Source: an uncultured Spartobacteria bacterium (GTDB lineage Bacteria > Verrucomicrobiota > Verrucomicrobiia > Chthoniobacterales > Chthoniobacteraceae). From it: a DNA stretch of 64,000 bases. Numbering within the stretch: the first letter of the stretch is position 1; each line of letters starts with the position of its first letter. Positions 8,285 through 16,890 of this stretch are shown here, in pieces. The position numbers were made by a program, and so were the translations under genes. Under the pieces are notes generated by a model. That model had not been told where the DNA came from. It saw only the letters and a list, made by a program, of their open reading frames with translations, and did not search any database. The stretch is taken from assembly GCA_903919125.1 (NCBI GenBank), contig CAIXGS010000076.1, positions 310,001-374,000 of the forward strand, given 5' to 3'.

Positions 8285-8380
8285 GGACAGGCACTTTGGT
8301 AAACACCCTTCCGCCTCAGATACGTCCCACTGTGACCATTCCTTTCTCCGAGACTCCAGAAAAACCTAGGCTCAAGCATC

Positions 8381-8818
8381 TTAGAGAAGCCTCAAATCGA
8401 GTCCGAGGGGTTCGTAAAATCGAAAATCACGGTCAAAAGTCACCAACTCCATCCCGCCAACCAGCGCGAACGCTGCCAGATAAGCATCCGTCCACATCTT
8501 CGTCGACGCCATGTTTCGAGCTCCTAATTTCCGCCAAATTGGAGCGAAATCGGTGGGTTCCTCCACAAACGTCACACGGTCATCGGCCAGAAATGACTCA
8601 TAGATATCCCAAGCCCCCGCATTTGTGACCACCGGCAAACGGTATCCCGCCATCATGACCTTATTGGACAGCAACCGCAGGAGCCCCTGTTGGGTTGTGC
8701 GGCAAAAGGCGACGGAAGCGGGCGTTGTAATCGTATCGAACCAGCGCACCGCCTGCTCATGGTGGGAATGCTCCAGAATTGCCAGAGCCACCCAAATGTT
8801 AATGTCCGCAAGCTTCAT
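8381..8818 (-). CDS. vapC: PIN-domain toxin, VapC-like ribonuclease
   Basis: A 145-residue PIN-domain protein; VapC toxins are Mg-dependent RNases that stop translation. The first acidic residue is Asp5 (LADINIW). WTDAYLAAFA and TFDRDF supply the later Asp residues. The middle position, usually Glu in other PIN proteins, lies in CRTTQQGLLRLL and reads Thr-Gln, as in some VapC subfamilies. The ATG at 8818 lies inside the end of the antitoxin gene (20-base overlap), the normal antitoxin-first arrangement with coupled translation. Confidence 0.88.
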   Translation of the reverse strand: MKLADINIWVALAILEHSHHEQAVRWFDTITTPASVAFCRTTQQGLLRLLSNKVMMAGYRLPVVTNAGAWDIYESFLADDRVTFVEEPTDFAPIWRKLGARNMASTKMWTDAYLAAFALVGGMELVTFDRDFRFYEPLGLDLRLL

Positions 8819-9092
8819 TGAACCTCTTCATTTCTTGCTCCAAGAGAATCTGATCGATGTCCTCCGGAGTGAGGTTGAATTTGGGCGTACCTGGCAGGCC
8901 CTGGATCAACGGCAGTTTGACTCGGTTTTGAATCACGCCCGGTTGAGTTGGAACCGCAGTTTGCAGACTCGGCTGAGCCAGGCCGCGCCGAAAAATCTCG
9001 GTAGCCACTTCCCTGAGTTTACGGCCTTCGAGAACGGCGCGCAATTTCATCTCACGCACGAGGTCTTCGGGCAAATCCAGCGTCGTTTTCAT
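8799..9092 (-). CDS. vapB: VapB-like antitoxin, ribbon-helix-helix type
   Basis: A 97-residue protein. The N-terminus (MKTTLDLPEDLVREMKLRA, then VLEGRKLREVATEIFRRGL) is a ribbon-helix-helix-type DNA-binding domain. The C-terminal tail (FNLTPEDIDQILLEQEMKRF) would wrap the toxin. The start is the ATG at 9092, where the strand of the fold begins; the frame is open further upstream but reads as non-coding. Antitoxins of this kind usually repress their own promoter, which would lie between 9092 and the 12-mer at 9263. Confidence 0.85.
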   Translation of the reverse strand: MKTTLDLPEDLVREMKLRAVLEGRKLREVATEIFRRGLAQPSLQTAVPTQPGVIQNRVKLPLIQGLPGTPKFNLTPEDIDQILLEQEMKRFNEACGH

Positions 9093-9262
9093 GCATCCAA
9101 CTTTCCAGCATTCCAGCTTTCTGGCAAGGGAAAGCAGGCGAAAGAAGACATTCTCACACGGAGGCGCGTAGAAAAAACAAATTGGCAGCACGTCCGTATC
9201 AGGATGCCTTTCGGAACTCCCTTTGCCTGAACTTTTAAGCGGCCGGAAAGAGAGGCCAGAAA

Positions 9263-9274
9263 GTGTCTGTCCCC
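9263..9274 (-). repeat. Right copy of the inverted 12-mer flanking VapBC
   Basis: GTGTCTGTCCCC is the exact reverse complement of 8169-8180. It lies about 170 bases upstream of the antitoxin start and close to the end of malQ. Confidence 0.7.
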
Positions 9275-9338
9275 TGCAATAAGAGCTGTTGCCTACGAGG
9301 AAAGATCTTCGTCTTCGTACCCAACAAAGCCCGTACGG

Positions 9339-11072
9339 CTAGCGCTGCTTAAAAACAGGGCGCAACCGCTCCACCAAGCCCGCCAAAAACGCATCTCGGG
9401 ACCACTCCCGCACGGGAAGGCCGATGCGTTCGCTCCAGTTCGAATCCGCAACTGCACCCGGCACGTTGAACCGCTGCATCGTTCCGAAGAGATCCGTCAC
9501 CATAAAAATCGCGATCCACGACTCACAAGCGAGAAGGCCACGCAAGAGCCTCTCGTGAACATCCTCAAATCGCGTTATACAAGGCACTTCAAACCCCGCC
9601 CAAGTCGCCAAACGCCGCACTTCCCACCACGCTCCGTCCCGACGGTCGGCGTCCTCACGACGCCCCGATTCGCCATCCGCTATGATCTGCATCCAGCGGT
9701 TCCACATGGTGCGCAGCGGCTCATGATCGTGAGTCGCGTAAGTCGCAACAGAAAGCCGTCCATAGTTTTTTCCAGAAATCAGCCGAGTATCCCATTCCTT
9801 TTCCCACATAGGCACTTTGAAACCCGCTATTTGCAAGGATTCCAAACTCGGTCGCACATAGTCCGGCACCGTTCCCAAGTCTTCTCCAATCAGCCGGTAA
9901 AGCCCCGTTTCCTGAAGCAGAACACTTAACAATTCCTGCCCTTGCTGACGATTGGCCAATTTGTGCTCATCCGTGTCATCAGAATACTGGTGAAACCTCG
10001 GCAAGTCGCCACCAGTTAGCGACCTAGCTTGGTCATCGGTGAGCCCCGCAAACTCCTCGTTCCGAGAAGGACGCCACGGAAAACCGAAGATGCGATAAAA
10101 ACCAAGCACATGATCAATTCGGAAAAGGTGAAACACCTCCCGCACTTTCCGCACCCGTTGACGCCACCAGTCCAAGTGGTTCTCCTTCAATACATCCCAA
10201 TGATAAAGCGGCACGCCCCAGTTTTGTCCCCAACGCGCAGTGAACGGATCGCTTTGAAATGCGGGCTCAGGAGGTGCGCCACCGCTCCAGTGCGAATCAA
10301 AAATCTCGGGCCTGCCGAAAAAATCGGCGCTGTAGAGGCTGACCCCAAAAGGGATATCCCCCATGAGCGCCACTTTCCTTTGCTGAGCGTATTCGCGCAC
10401 CTGCGCCCACTGAGTCCACGCCAACCACTGGACGTACATTACCTCCATCTGGCGTAATTCGAAAGACTTCTGCACCTTAGAAGGCATCCCTTGTAACCAA
10501 TCACAAGCACTAACCAACGTGCGATGCTCCGACGGCCACTGGTCCCAGCGCTCAGTCCCGTGCTCCTCCATTAAAACCCGGAACAGCGCAAAGTCCTTGA
10601 GCCAATCTTGTTGCAGCTCCGCCCACTGCCGGAACGCTTTGCCCCTTGTGGTACGCGCCGTGCCGGTTTTTGAGCGGAACACCTCGAAAGCCCGCCTCAA
10701 AAGCGCCCGCTTGAGCGGCTTCACCTTTGTATAATCTACCGGACCAGCCGTAATTCCCTCCGGAAAAAAACGTGCGACCTCCTCCCCTATCCATTCCTGT
10801 GCCAACTCAGGAACCGCAGCCGGAGTCAGCTCGATAGTTAACGGGTCCAACGCCACGGACGAAATCGCATTATAAGGCGAGTGGTCGTTGCCCGTTTCGT
10901 TCACTGGAAGAAGCTGTACCACCCCCAAACCGGCATCCGCAGCCCAATCCACTATTTCCCGCAAAGCCGCTACGTCACCCACTCCCAAATCATTGGCACC
11001 CCGCAACGCAAAAAGCGGAGTCAGAATTCCAGCCAGTTTGTGCTCAGGAGAAAGTTCCATTTCCCAGAACAT
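9339..11072 (-). CDS. malQ: 4-alpha-glucanotransferase (amylomaltase, GH77)
   Basis: A 577-residue cytoplasmic enzyme that transfers maltosyl and longer units between alpha-1,4-glucans, for glycogen or maltodextrin turnover. Recognisable blocks are GVVQLLPVNETG with HSPYNAIS near the N-terminus, FRIDHVLGFYRIF with the nucleophile Asp, GEDLGTVP with the acid/base Glu, and ATHDHEPLRTMW with the third Asp. The length fits the short GH77 form without a CBM20 domain. Two in-frame ATGs (11072 and 11060) are possible. It diverges from a Nudix-like gene across about 120 bases, which must hold both promoters. Confidence 0.92.
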   Translation of the reverse strand: MFWEMELSPEHKLAGILTPLFALRGANDLGVGDVAALREIVDWAADAGLGVVQLLPVNETGNDHSPYNAISSVALDPLTIELTPAAVPELAQEWIGEEVARFFPEGITAGPVDYTKVKPLKRALLRRAFEVFRSKTGTARTTRGKAFRQWAELQQDWLKDFALFRVLMEEHGTERWDQWPSEHRTLVSACDWLQGMPSKVQKSFELRQMEVMYVQWLAWTQWAQVREYAQQRKVALMGDIPFGVSLYSADFFGRPEIFDSHWSGGAPPEPAFQSDPFTARWGQNWGVPLYHWDVLKENHLDWWRQRVRKVREVFHLFRIDHVLGFYRIFGFPWRPSRNEEFAGLTDDQARSLTGGDLPRFHQYSDDTDEHKLANRQQGQELLSVLLQETGLYRLIGEDLGTVPDYVRPSLESLQIAGFKVPMWEKEWDTRLISGKNYGRLSVATYATHDHEPLRTMWNRWMQIIADGESGRREDADRRDGAWWEVRRLATWAGFEVPCITRFEDVHERLLRGLLACESWIAIFMVTDLFGTMQRFNVPGAVADSNWSERIGLPVREWSRDAFLAGLVERLRPVFKQR

Positions 11073-11194
11073 AGAACCAAATGCGCCGGCACCGCCAGTC
11101 TCTTGCCACGCCGCGTCTCAAACTCATTGCGAACCAAAAACTCTACCGCTCGACGGACTCGACACACGCACTCTCTCCAGAGAAATTCGACGCC

Positions 11195-11815
11195 ATGTCT
11201 GATGAAATGATCCTCGTCGTGCCGCGCTCCGAATTCGACCGACTCGGCGCTTTTTCCGGTCTCCACTTTGATGTGGAGCGGTATCTGCACGCCTTCCTCA
11301 CGCCGCCCACACCGCGCTTTATGCCACGCCCTGCGGCTGAGTTGGATCCGAATTTCAAGCAGATCATCCCGTACGCGATTTTCACCCATCAAGGACGCAT
11401 TCTCTCCTACGTCCGTTGTGGGAAAGGCGGTGAAAAACGTCTCGCGACCAAACGCTCCATCGGCATTGGCGGCCACATGAACGACACAGATTCCGACGGC
11501 TCAACCTTCGATCTTGCCGCCTACAACCGCGCGTTGCAGCGGGAGATCGGTGAGGAGTTGCGCCTCGGCACCGCGTACAAACAGCGGGCTGTGGCGCTTT
11601 TGAACGACGACTCCAGCGAAGTCGGCCGCGTGCACATCGGCGTTGTTCACATCTTCGAATGCGAAACAGATGCCGTAGAGTGCGGTGAGGCTGTGATTAC
11701 GGAGCTCGAGTTTTTGGACCAGACCAAACTCGCCACTTTGCGAGATGAAATGGAGACTTGGTCCCAAATCTGTTTTAACGATCTGCAACGTCTTTTAAGT
11801 GCGGGGAGTTTATGA
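11195..11815 (+). CDS. Nudix-superfamily protein
   Basis: A 206-residue protein with a Nudix-like box: GIGGHMND, an insertion, then ALQREIGEELRLG containing the REx2EE core that binds metal. Substrates of such proteins are nucleoside diphosphates linked to another moiety; nothing here tells which. The N-terminal 90 residues (ILVVPRSEFDRLGAF, then IPYAIFTHQGRILSYVR) are typical of a larger Nudix subgroup. The ATG at 11195 (MSDEMILVV) is preferred over upstream in-frame starts that cross the divergent promoter region. Its stop overlaps the next start by ATGA (11812-11815), so the two genes are probably co-translated. Confidence 0.82.
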   Translation: MSDEMILVVPRSEFDRLGAFSGLHFDVERYLHAFLTPPTPRFMPRPAAELDPNFKQIIPYAIFTHQGRILSYVRCGKGGEKRLATKRSIGIGGHMNDTDSDGSTFDLAAYNRALQREIGEELRLGTAYKQRAVALLNDDSSEVGRVHIGVVHIFECETDAVECGEAVITELEFLDQTKLATLRDEMETWSQICFNDLQRLLSAGSL

Positions 11816-14466
11816 TTCTTAAACGCCTCCGATTAATCGCCTCACTGGCAATATTGGGCATCCTATCGCTCCACGCTCCCGCGCAAAACACCACAGCGAC
11901 GGCTCCTGCTCCAAAAAAGCGCGCGGAGGCTCCAGTGCGCTGGCCAGGCCGACAGTCGGACGGCTCCGTATTGCTCCCAAACATGTGGTCGCTTCGACCC
12001 GCTGGAGAACAAGTCGAGCTCGCTGATTTCCCAGTCAATATCGCCATTCATCCCTCGGGCAAATTTGCAGTGATATTGCACGCCGGTTATTCGGCCCACG
12101 AAATCCACGTCCTCAACATCGAAAAGGCTGAAATTGTCCAGAGAGTCACAGTCGATGAATCTTTTTACGGTCTGGAATTCGCTCAGTCCGGAAAACAAAT
12201 CTTCGCCAGTGGAGCGGGGAGCGAAGTGATCCGGTGTTTTGATTTTGACCGGGAAACGGGCCAGCTTGGTACCGAGCGGCGAATCGCGGTTCGTGACGCC
12301 AAGGAACGCGGCATCCCCGCAGGCCTTGCCCTATCCTCTGACGCTCAATCGCTTTATGTCGCGAATGTTCTCGGACAGAAAATCGCGAGGCTAGACCTTT
12401 CCCCCGGGGCCGCACCGGTCGTCCACATCGGACTAGACGCAGCGAGTTCGCCGATTCCCGCCGCAGAGACCGCCGCAAAAGACGCTTCAGCGCCGAGCCA
12501 AACTGCCGATGAAGCAGCGATCACCAAGCGCGCGGAGGCCGCCCTCAACCCAGCAGATCCCTCTGCTCCTTATCCCTACGCCTGCCGATTAGACGAACGC
12601 AACCAGCGTCTTTACGTCAGCCTTTGGGCGCAGTCCGAAGTCGCCGTCATCGACCTCAAATCCAATCAGGTCACAGCCCGCTGGAAAACCGAGGAGCACC
12701 CCAACGAGATGCTGCTCACTAAAAACGGAAAGCTGCTCTACGTCGCGAATGCGCATCGCAACACGGTCACCGTCATCGATACGGACAAAGGCGTCACGGT
12801 GGAAACCATCTGGGCAGCGCTATATCCTCAATCGCCTCCGGGTGCCACCCCCAACAGTCTCGCGCTCACGCCTGATGAAAAAATTCTCTTCATCGCAAAC
12901 GCCAACATCAACACCCTCGCCGTGTGCGATGTGAGCGTGAGAGGGAAAAGCCGCTCGCTCGGATTCATTCCAACAGGCTGGTATCCCACCTCAGTTCGAG
13001 TCACGCCAGACGGCAAAAAACTCCTTATCGCTAACGGAAAAGGCATCATCTCCAAAGCGAACCCCAACGGGCCGCAGCCGGGGAAAAAGGCTCCACCGAA
13101 AACGACCGTCGAGTACATCGGCGGACTGTTCAAAGGGACGCTGAGCGTCATCACCCTGCCGAACCGCACTGAGTTTGAGACCCAACTGGAAGCCTACACC
13201 GCACAGGCTTACCGCTGCTCGCCCTTGCTTAAAGACAATAGTCCAACGGGCAAGCGACCGCCGAAAAACCCGATTCCAGGCCGTCTCGGTGATCCAAGTC
13301 CAATTAAACACTGCATTTACATTGTTAAAGAAAACCGGACTTATGACCAAGTTTTCGGCGACATCAAAGAGGGCAACGGTGACGCTTCTCTTTGCCTCTT
13401 CCCCGAAAACGTCACCCCCAACCATCACAAACTTGCCCGGGATTTTGTGCTCTTGGACAACTTTTACGTCGAAAGCGAGGTCAGCGCTGACGGCCACGAA
13501 TGGAGCATGGCGGCTTATGCGAGCGACTTCGTTGAGAAGTTTTGGCCGCTGAATTACGGCCACAACAAATCCCGTAAGTACGCCTACCCAAGCGAAGGCA
13601 ACTTCCCCATCGCAACACCCGCCGGCGGGTACCTCTGGGATAGGGCGGCAGAGGCAAACATCAGCTTCCGGAGTTATGGCGAATTTGTGAACAACGGAAA
13701 GACCCCATCTGACCCGTGCAAAACGCCTCTGAAGTCGCTGGAGGGCCGCTTTGACCCGTTCTTCCGAAGCTTCGACGTCGATTATCCAGACGCCAAACGC
13801 GCGGAACGTTTCATTAGCGAACTACGACGCTTTCAACAGGAAGGAGCCATGCCTCAGTTACAAGTCGTTCGCCTTGGGCAAGATCACACCGCAGGAACCA
13901 CTCCGGGAAAACCCACTCCGACCGCTTGCGTCGCAGATAACGATCTCGCGCTCGGGATGGTCGTCGAAGCAGTTTCGAATTCGAAGTTCTGGTCGTCCAC
14001 AGCCATTTTTGTGGTCGAAGACGACGCCCAAAACGGTCCCGACCACGTCGATGCCCATCGAACCGTAGCGCTCGTCGTCAGCCCTTACACAAAGCGGCAC
14101 AGCGTCGATTCGACGATGTATTCCACCAGCTCGATGCTCCGTTCTATGGAGCTCATTCTCGGGATGCGTCCCATGTCGCAATTCGACGCGGCCGCCACGC
14201 CGATGTACGCCTCATTCCAGTCCACGCCCGACCTGCGACCGTACAAGGTCATCCCAGCGCAGGTCGACGTTAACGAACTCAACACAAAGCTCGCTTGGGG
14301 CGCATCGAAATCCCGCAAACTCAACTTTTCAAAAGAAGACGCCGTGGATGATCTGGTGCTCAACGAGCTCATCTGGCACAGCGTCCGCGGAGCCCACAGT
14401 CCGATGCCCGCGCCCATCCGCGCAGCCTTTGTCTTCACAGCGCCGGGCGCGCGAGATAACGACTGA
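11812..14466 (+). CDS. Secreted YncE-like beta-propeller fused to a phosphoesterase domain
   Basis: An 884-residue exported protein with an N-terminal signal peptide (LRLIASLAILGILSLHAPAQ). About residues 55-460 form YncE/lactonase-like propeller repeats (SLYVANVLGQKIARLDL, LLYVANAHRNTVTVIDTD). From about residue 500 a phosphoesterase domain of the phospholipase C/acid phosphatase superfamily begins (YIVKENRTYDQVFGD). It includes the metal-site region SADGHEWSMAAYASD and later FVVEDDAQNGPDHVDAHR. This two-domain type is known in PVC bacteria, but its substrate is not established. It follows a Nudix-like gene with a 4-base overlap. I infer periplasmic or extracellular phosphoester hydrolysis. 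Confidence 0.88.
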   Translation: MILKRLRLIASLAILGILSLHAPAQNTTATAPAPKKRAEAPVRWPGRQSDGSVLLPNMWSLRPAGEQVELADFPVNIAIHPSGKFAVILHAGYSAHEIHVLNIEKAEIVQRVTVDESFYGLEFAQSGKQIFASGAGSEVIRCFDFDRETGQLGTERRIAVRDAKERGIPAGLALSSDAQSLYVANVLGQKIARLDLSPGAAPVVHIGLDAASSPIPAAETAAKDASAPSQTADEAAITKRAEAALNPADPSAPYPYACRLDERNQRLYVSLWAQSEVAVIDLKSNQVTARWKTEEHPNEMLLTKNGKLLYVANAHRNTVTVIDTDKGVTVETIWAALYPQSPPGATPNSLALTPDEKILFIANANINTLAVCDVSVRGKSRSLGFIPTGWYPTSVRVTPDGKKLLIANGKGIISKANPNGPQPGKKAPPKTTVEYIGGLFKGTLSVITLPNRTEFETQLEAYTAQAYRCSPLLKDNSPTGKRPPKNPIPGRLGDPSPIKHCIYIVKENRTYDQVFGDIKEGNGDASLCLFPENVTPNHHKLARDFVLLDNFYVESEVSADGHEWSMAAYASDFVEKFWPLNYGHNKSRKYAYPSEGNFPIATPAGGYLWDRAAEANISFRSYGEFVNNGKTPSDPCKTPLKSLEGRFDPFFRSFDVDYPDAKRAERFISELRRFQQEGAMPQLQVVRLGQDHTAGTTPGKPTPTACVADNDLALGMVVEAVSNSKFWSSTAIFVVEDDAQNGPDHVDAHRTVALVVSPYTKRHSVDSTMYSTSSMLRSMELILGMRPMSQFDAAATPMYASFQSTPDLRPYKVIPAQVDVNELNTKLAWGASKSRKLNFSKEDAVDDLVLNELIWHSVRGAHSPMPAPIRAAFVFTAPGARDND

Positions 14467-14511
14467 GTCAGCGCCGTTTTTGTGCAGACAACGTCTGACA
14501 AATTCTGATGC

Positions 14512-15276
14512 TTAAAACTCTATCCCGATGATGGTGCGCAATTGAAACGCAGGTTGCTCGCTCCGGTTGGTGGTTTGAAAAAGCGCGGCTACGATAACTT
14601 TGAAATGGCGATTGTAGAAGGCAATGTTCGGCCCCGCATAGACCTCGGAGTTTTCTGGGCCATGCCAGTGAACAAGGGGCATTTTGTGCACAAGCTCTGC
14701 ACCGAGGGATAAACTCCGAGACAGTTCGCACGAAATTCCAGCGCTCTGGTTGAGCTCGCCATTAGACTCCTGAAAGTCGCCAAACCGCGTTCCTTCCGTC
14801 TCAGCTTCAAGCGCTCCATTCCACCCGGCAACCCATTTACTAAATCGCTTTTCTACAATGAGTTTACCTTCGATCCCAACGTGCCGATCCCCCATCGCAA
14901 CCTCTCCGTAAAGTGCGGAACCGAAAAGGTCGGTGACGGGATTAGTAAGGTTATGGATCACTTCGACGGAAGTGTCGTTATAGGTCGAGCCTCGGGCCCG
15001 CGCGTCGTAAGTCCAATTAGCCAAGTTGAGTCCCACCTGCGTTTGCGAGGTAAGACCGTATTCGATTTCGTGGCGAAATTCAAAGGTACGCAGAGAACCG
15101 GGACGTGACTTCCAAGTGGCTCGGTTTTCGAATTCGATCTCTCCCACGGGAGCCGTAAGCGAGGGATAAGTATATGCAAAACGGCGAGCCAAAGGCGCAA
15201 CCTCCGCCGCATTAAGGGAGGCGGAAAATGACAGCGAGCAAAGCGTTAGCGCGGTTATCGCTTGGGAGAGAGTCAT
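14512..15276 (-). CDS. Outer-membrane beta-barrel protein
   Basis: A 254-residue exported protein. A signal peptide (ALTLCSLSFSASLNAAE) is followed by alternating polar/hydrophobic strands throughout (EYGLTSQTQVGLNLANWTYD, LSLGAELVHKM, FKVIVAALFQTT). It ends in Phe (TIIGIEF), as is usual for barrels inserted by the BAM machinery. The length suggests roughly ten to twelve strands. The ligand or role is unknown. It lies convergent to the propeller/phosphoesterase gene and about 130 bases downstream of a secreted hydrolase gene on the same strand. Confidence 0.78.
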   Translation of the reverse strand: MTLSQAITALTLCSLSFSASLNAAEVAPLARRFAYTYPSLTAPVGEIEFENRATWKSRPGSLRTFEFRHEIEYGLTSQTQVGLNLANWTYDARARGSTYNDTSVEVIHNLTNPVTDLFGSALYGEVAMGDRHVGIEGKLIVEKRFSKWVAGWNGALEAETEGTRFGDFQESNGELNQSAGISCELSRSLSLGAELVHKMPLVHWHGPENSEVYAGPNIAFYNRHFKVIVAALFQTTNRSEQPAFQLRTIIGIEF

Positions 15277-15404
15277 CGCGGTATGAGGCAGTTAATCTCA
15301 CCAAGCCGTCAAGCTTTGCGTCGAATGAAAGCAGTGTTTTCCAACAAAGAACATGCGCGCTCGAAAGACATCCGTAACACACCCGCATTTATGGATTTGA
15401 AGGA

Positions 15405-16709
15405 TTACGGCTTTAAAAGAACTGGGTCCGCCCAAATCGCGTAGTTGCTTTTAGCCTCTCCCCCCTTCGCGCTCAGACTTAACTGCAACTGCGAGATGCC
15501 GACGAGTTCGCACTCGAAAATATGGGCAGGGTCTGTGCCACCGACAACGGCCGACCCCAAAACCTTCCCATCTCCGCTGACGGTAAATTCGACCTTACCC
15601 AGCGCACCAAGTTCAGGGTGCAAACCCGCCAAGACTTTAAACCGGGAATACACGCCTTGGGGTAGCAAAAATGTGAGCGAACGCCCCATCCCGGCGCTGA
15701 TCCCGTTGGAAAACTCCCTTTCCTTAAGAGATCCGTCCTCATTAACTTGCAACTTAAGAGGCATCGCCCGTTTACCCTCAGCAAGAACAACTCCACTACG
15801 AGCATGGCCCCAATGTGGAGAACTGAAAAACTGGGCTTGCGGATAATATAAACTGACAGCCTCAAGTGGGAAAAACTTGCCAATGGACGTTCGCTTCAAT
15901 GCGGCTCCCTCGACGGATTCCTCCAACTCCAAATTGGAACGAGTCCCGAGAGAAAGCATCGTGTAAAGCGCGTCAGCGACCACGGTGGCATCGAATGTCG
16001 CCGCTTTCAATTGTTGGACTTCAACAGTTTTCGGGTCCTCGGCGTAAAGCGCCTGAATGATGGGAATGGTGGTACTGCGGGCATTGATAATTCCCTCGTA
16101 GATGCGGTGCATTAGCCGCCAGGCAGCCTCGTCCACCGTGGTGCCCAGCAGAGCGGGTTTATAATCCCGAATTCCAACTATCAGACTGCCGCTTTCCACC
16201 GGACCATGAAGTAACTGGTCACGCATCACTTCAGAAGGCGGAAGAAATTGCCCCAACAGCGTAAACATATTATCCCCCGGCATGGTGTGCGAAGGACTAC
16301 CGTAGTCCTCAATTTGGTGGCAGATTGTACCCATGTAACGCGCCCCATCTTTGACGTTTTGCGCCTGAAGCGATGCCACTGCTTTCCCCATGAAATAGCG
16401 GATTGTCTGGAGGTCCTCCAGCTGTTGCGCTGGAAGATGAAGATTAAGGAGATACTTCTCTTTAGGCTTACTTTCCATCATCGCGAACTTCGCATTTTCT
16501 GGATCCGTGAAAACGTGGTCGGGGATTAAGCAGTAGTCATCCGCGAGCCTCGGCATTTCGTCACCCAAAACTTTCTGCTGCCAAGCGGGGAGCACCTCGA
16601 GCGCCGCCCTGGTGATTGCCAAGTGCGGCTGACTCCAGCCCAACGCAGCATCCAGAGGAAAAAAAGCACCAACCAAAAAAAGGAGCAAACATTTGAAGTA
16701 CATCTTCAT
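15405..16709 (-). CDS. Secreted zinc phospholipase C/S1-P1 nuclease-like protein with C-terminal NPCBM domain
   Basis: A 434-residue exported protein. The signal peptide ends near ALG, so the mature protein may begin with Trp25 (WSQPHLAITRAAL). In zinc phospholipase C and S1/P1 nucleases the N-terminal Trp itself binds zinc. Further likely ligands are His29, Asp63/His64 (IPDHVF), His91, and the H-x3-D motif at His131/Asp135 with His141 (CHQIEDYGSPSH). Residues about 285-434 form an NPCBM-like beta domain (GMGRSLTFLLPQGVYSRF, VEFTVSGDGKVL, then IWADPVLL), usually associated with carbohydrate binding. It probably acts outside the inner membrane on phospholipid, nucleic acid or a related phosphodiester while docked to a polysaccharide. 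The substrate cannot be told from the sequence. Confidence 0.78.
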   Translation of the reverse strand: MKMYFKCLLLFLVGAFFPLDAALGWSQPHLAITRAALEVLPAWQQKVLGDEMPRLADDYCLIPDHVFTDPENAKFAMMESKPKEKYLLNLHLPAQQLEDLQTIRYFMGKAVASLQAQNVKDGARYMGTICHQIEDYGSPSHTMPGDNMFTLLGQFLPPSEVMRDQLLHGPVESGSLIVGIRDYKPALLGTTVDEAAWRLMHRIYEGIINARSTTIPIIQALYAEDPKTVEVQQLKAATFDATVVADALYTMLSLGTRSNLELEESVEGAALKRTSIGKFFPLEAVSLYYPQAQFFSSPHWGHARSGVVLAEGKRAMPLKLQVNEDGSLKEREFSNGISAGMGRSLTFLLPQGVYSRFKVLAGLHPELGALGKVEFTVSGDGKVLGSAVVGGTDPAHIFECELVGISQLQLSLSAKGGEAKSNYAIWADPVLLKP

Positions 16710-16890
16710 GGTAAAATTTATCGTCAGCAGTTCTTACGGAACGAAAGTCTGGAAATCATTTCCTCACAAGGGATAAACCGCCACCATAGAAATGCCACAC
16801 ACTCCGCCTCCAGAATTATCCGCAGCCCTGAGACGACACTCCCGTAACCACCCTAACAAAATTTCTCCAAGACGATAACCTTCACCAAAT

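Larger units (their letters stand above)
8035..8380. other. Intergenic region between the tRNA and VapC, holding a palindromic element
   Basis: About 345 bases downstream of the tRNA without a credible gene. The main content is the 12-mer GGGGACAGACAC at 8169-8180 and the long imperfect palindrome at 8180-8284, both listed separately. It also contains the presumed transcript end of vapC. Confidence 0.6.

Noticed and set aside
8169-9274. Complete insertion sequence around VapBC
   Set aside because: No transposase gene or target-site duplication was seen; only the short inverted 12-mers support mobility.
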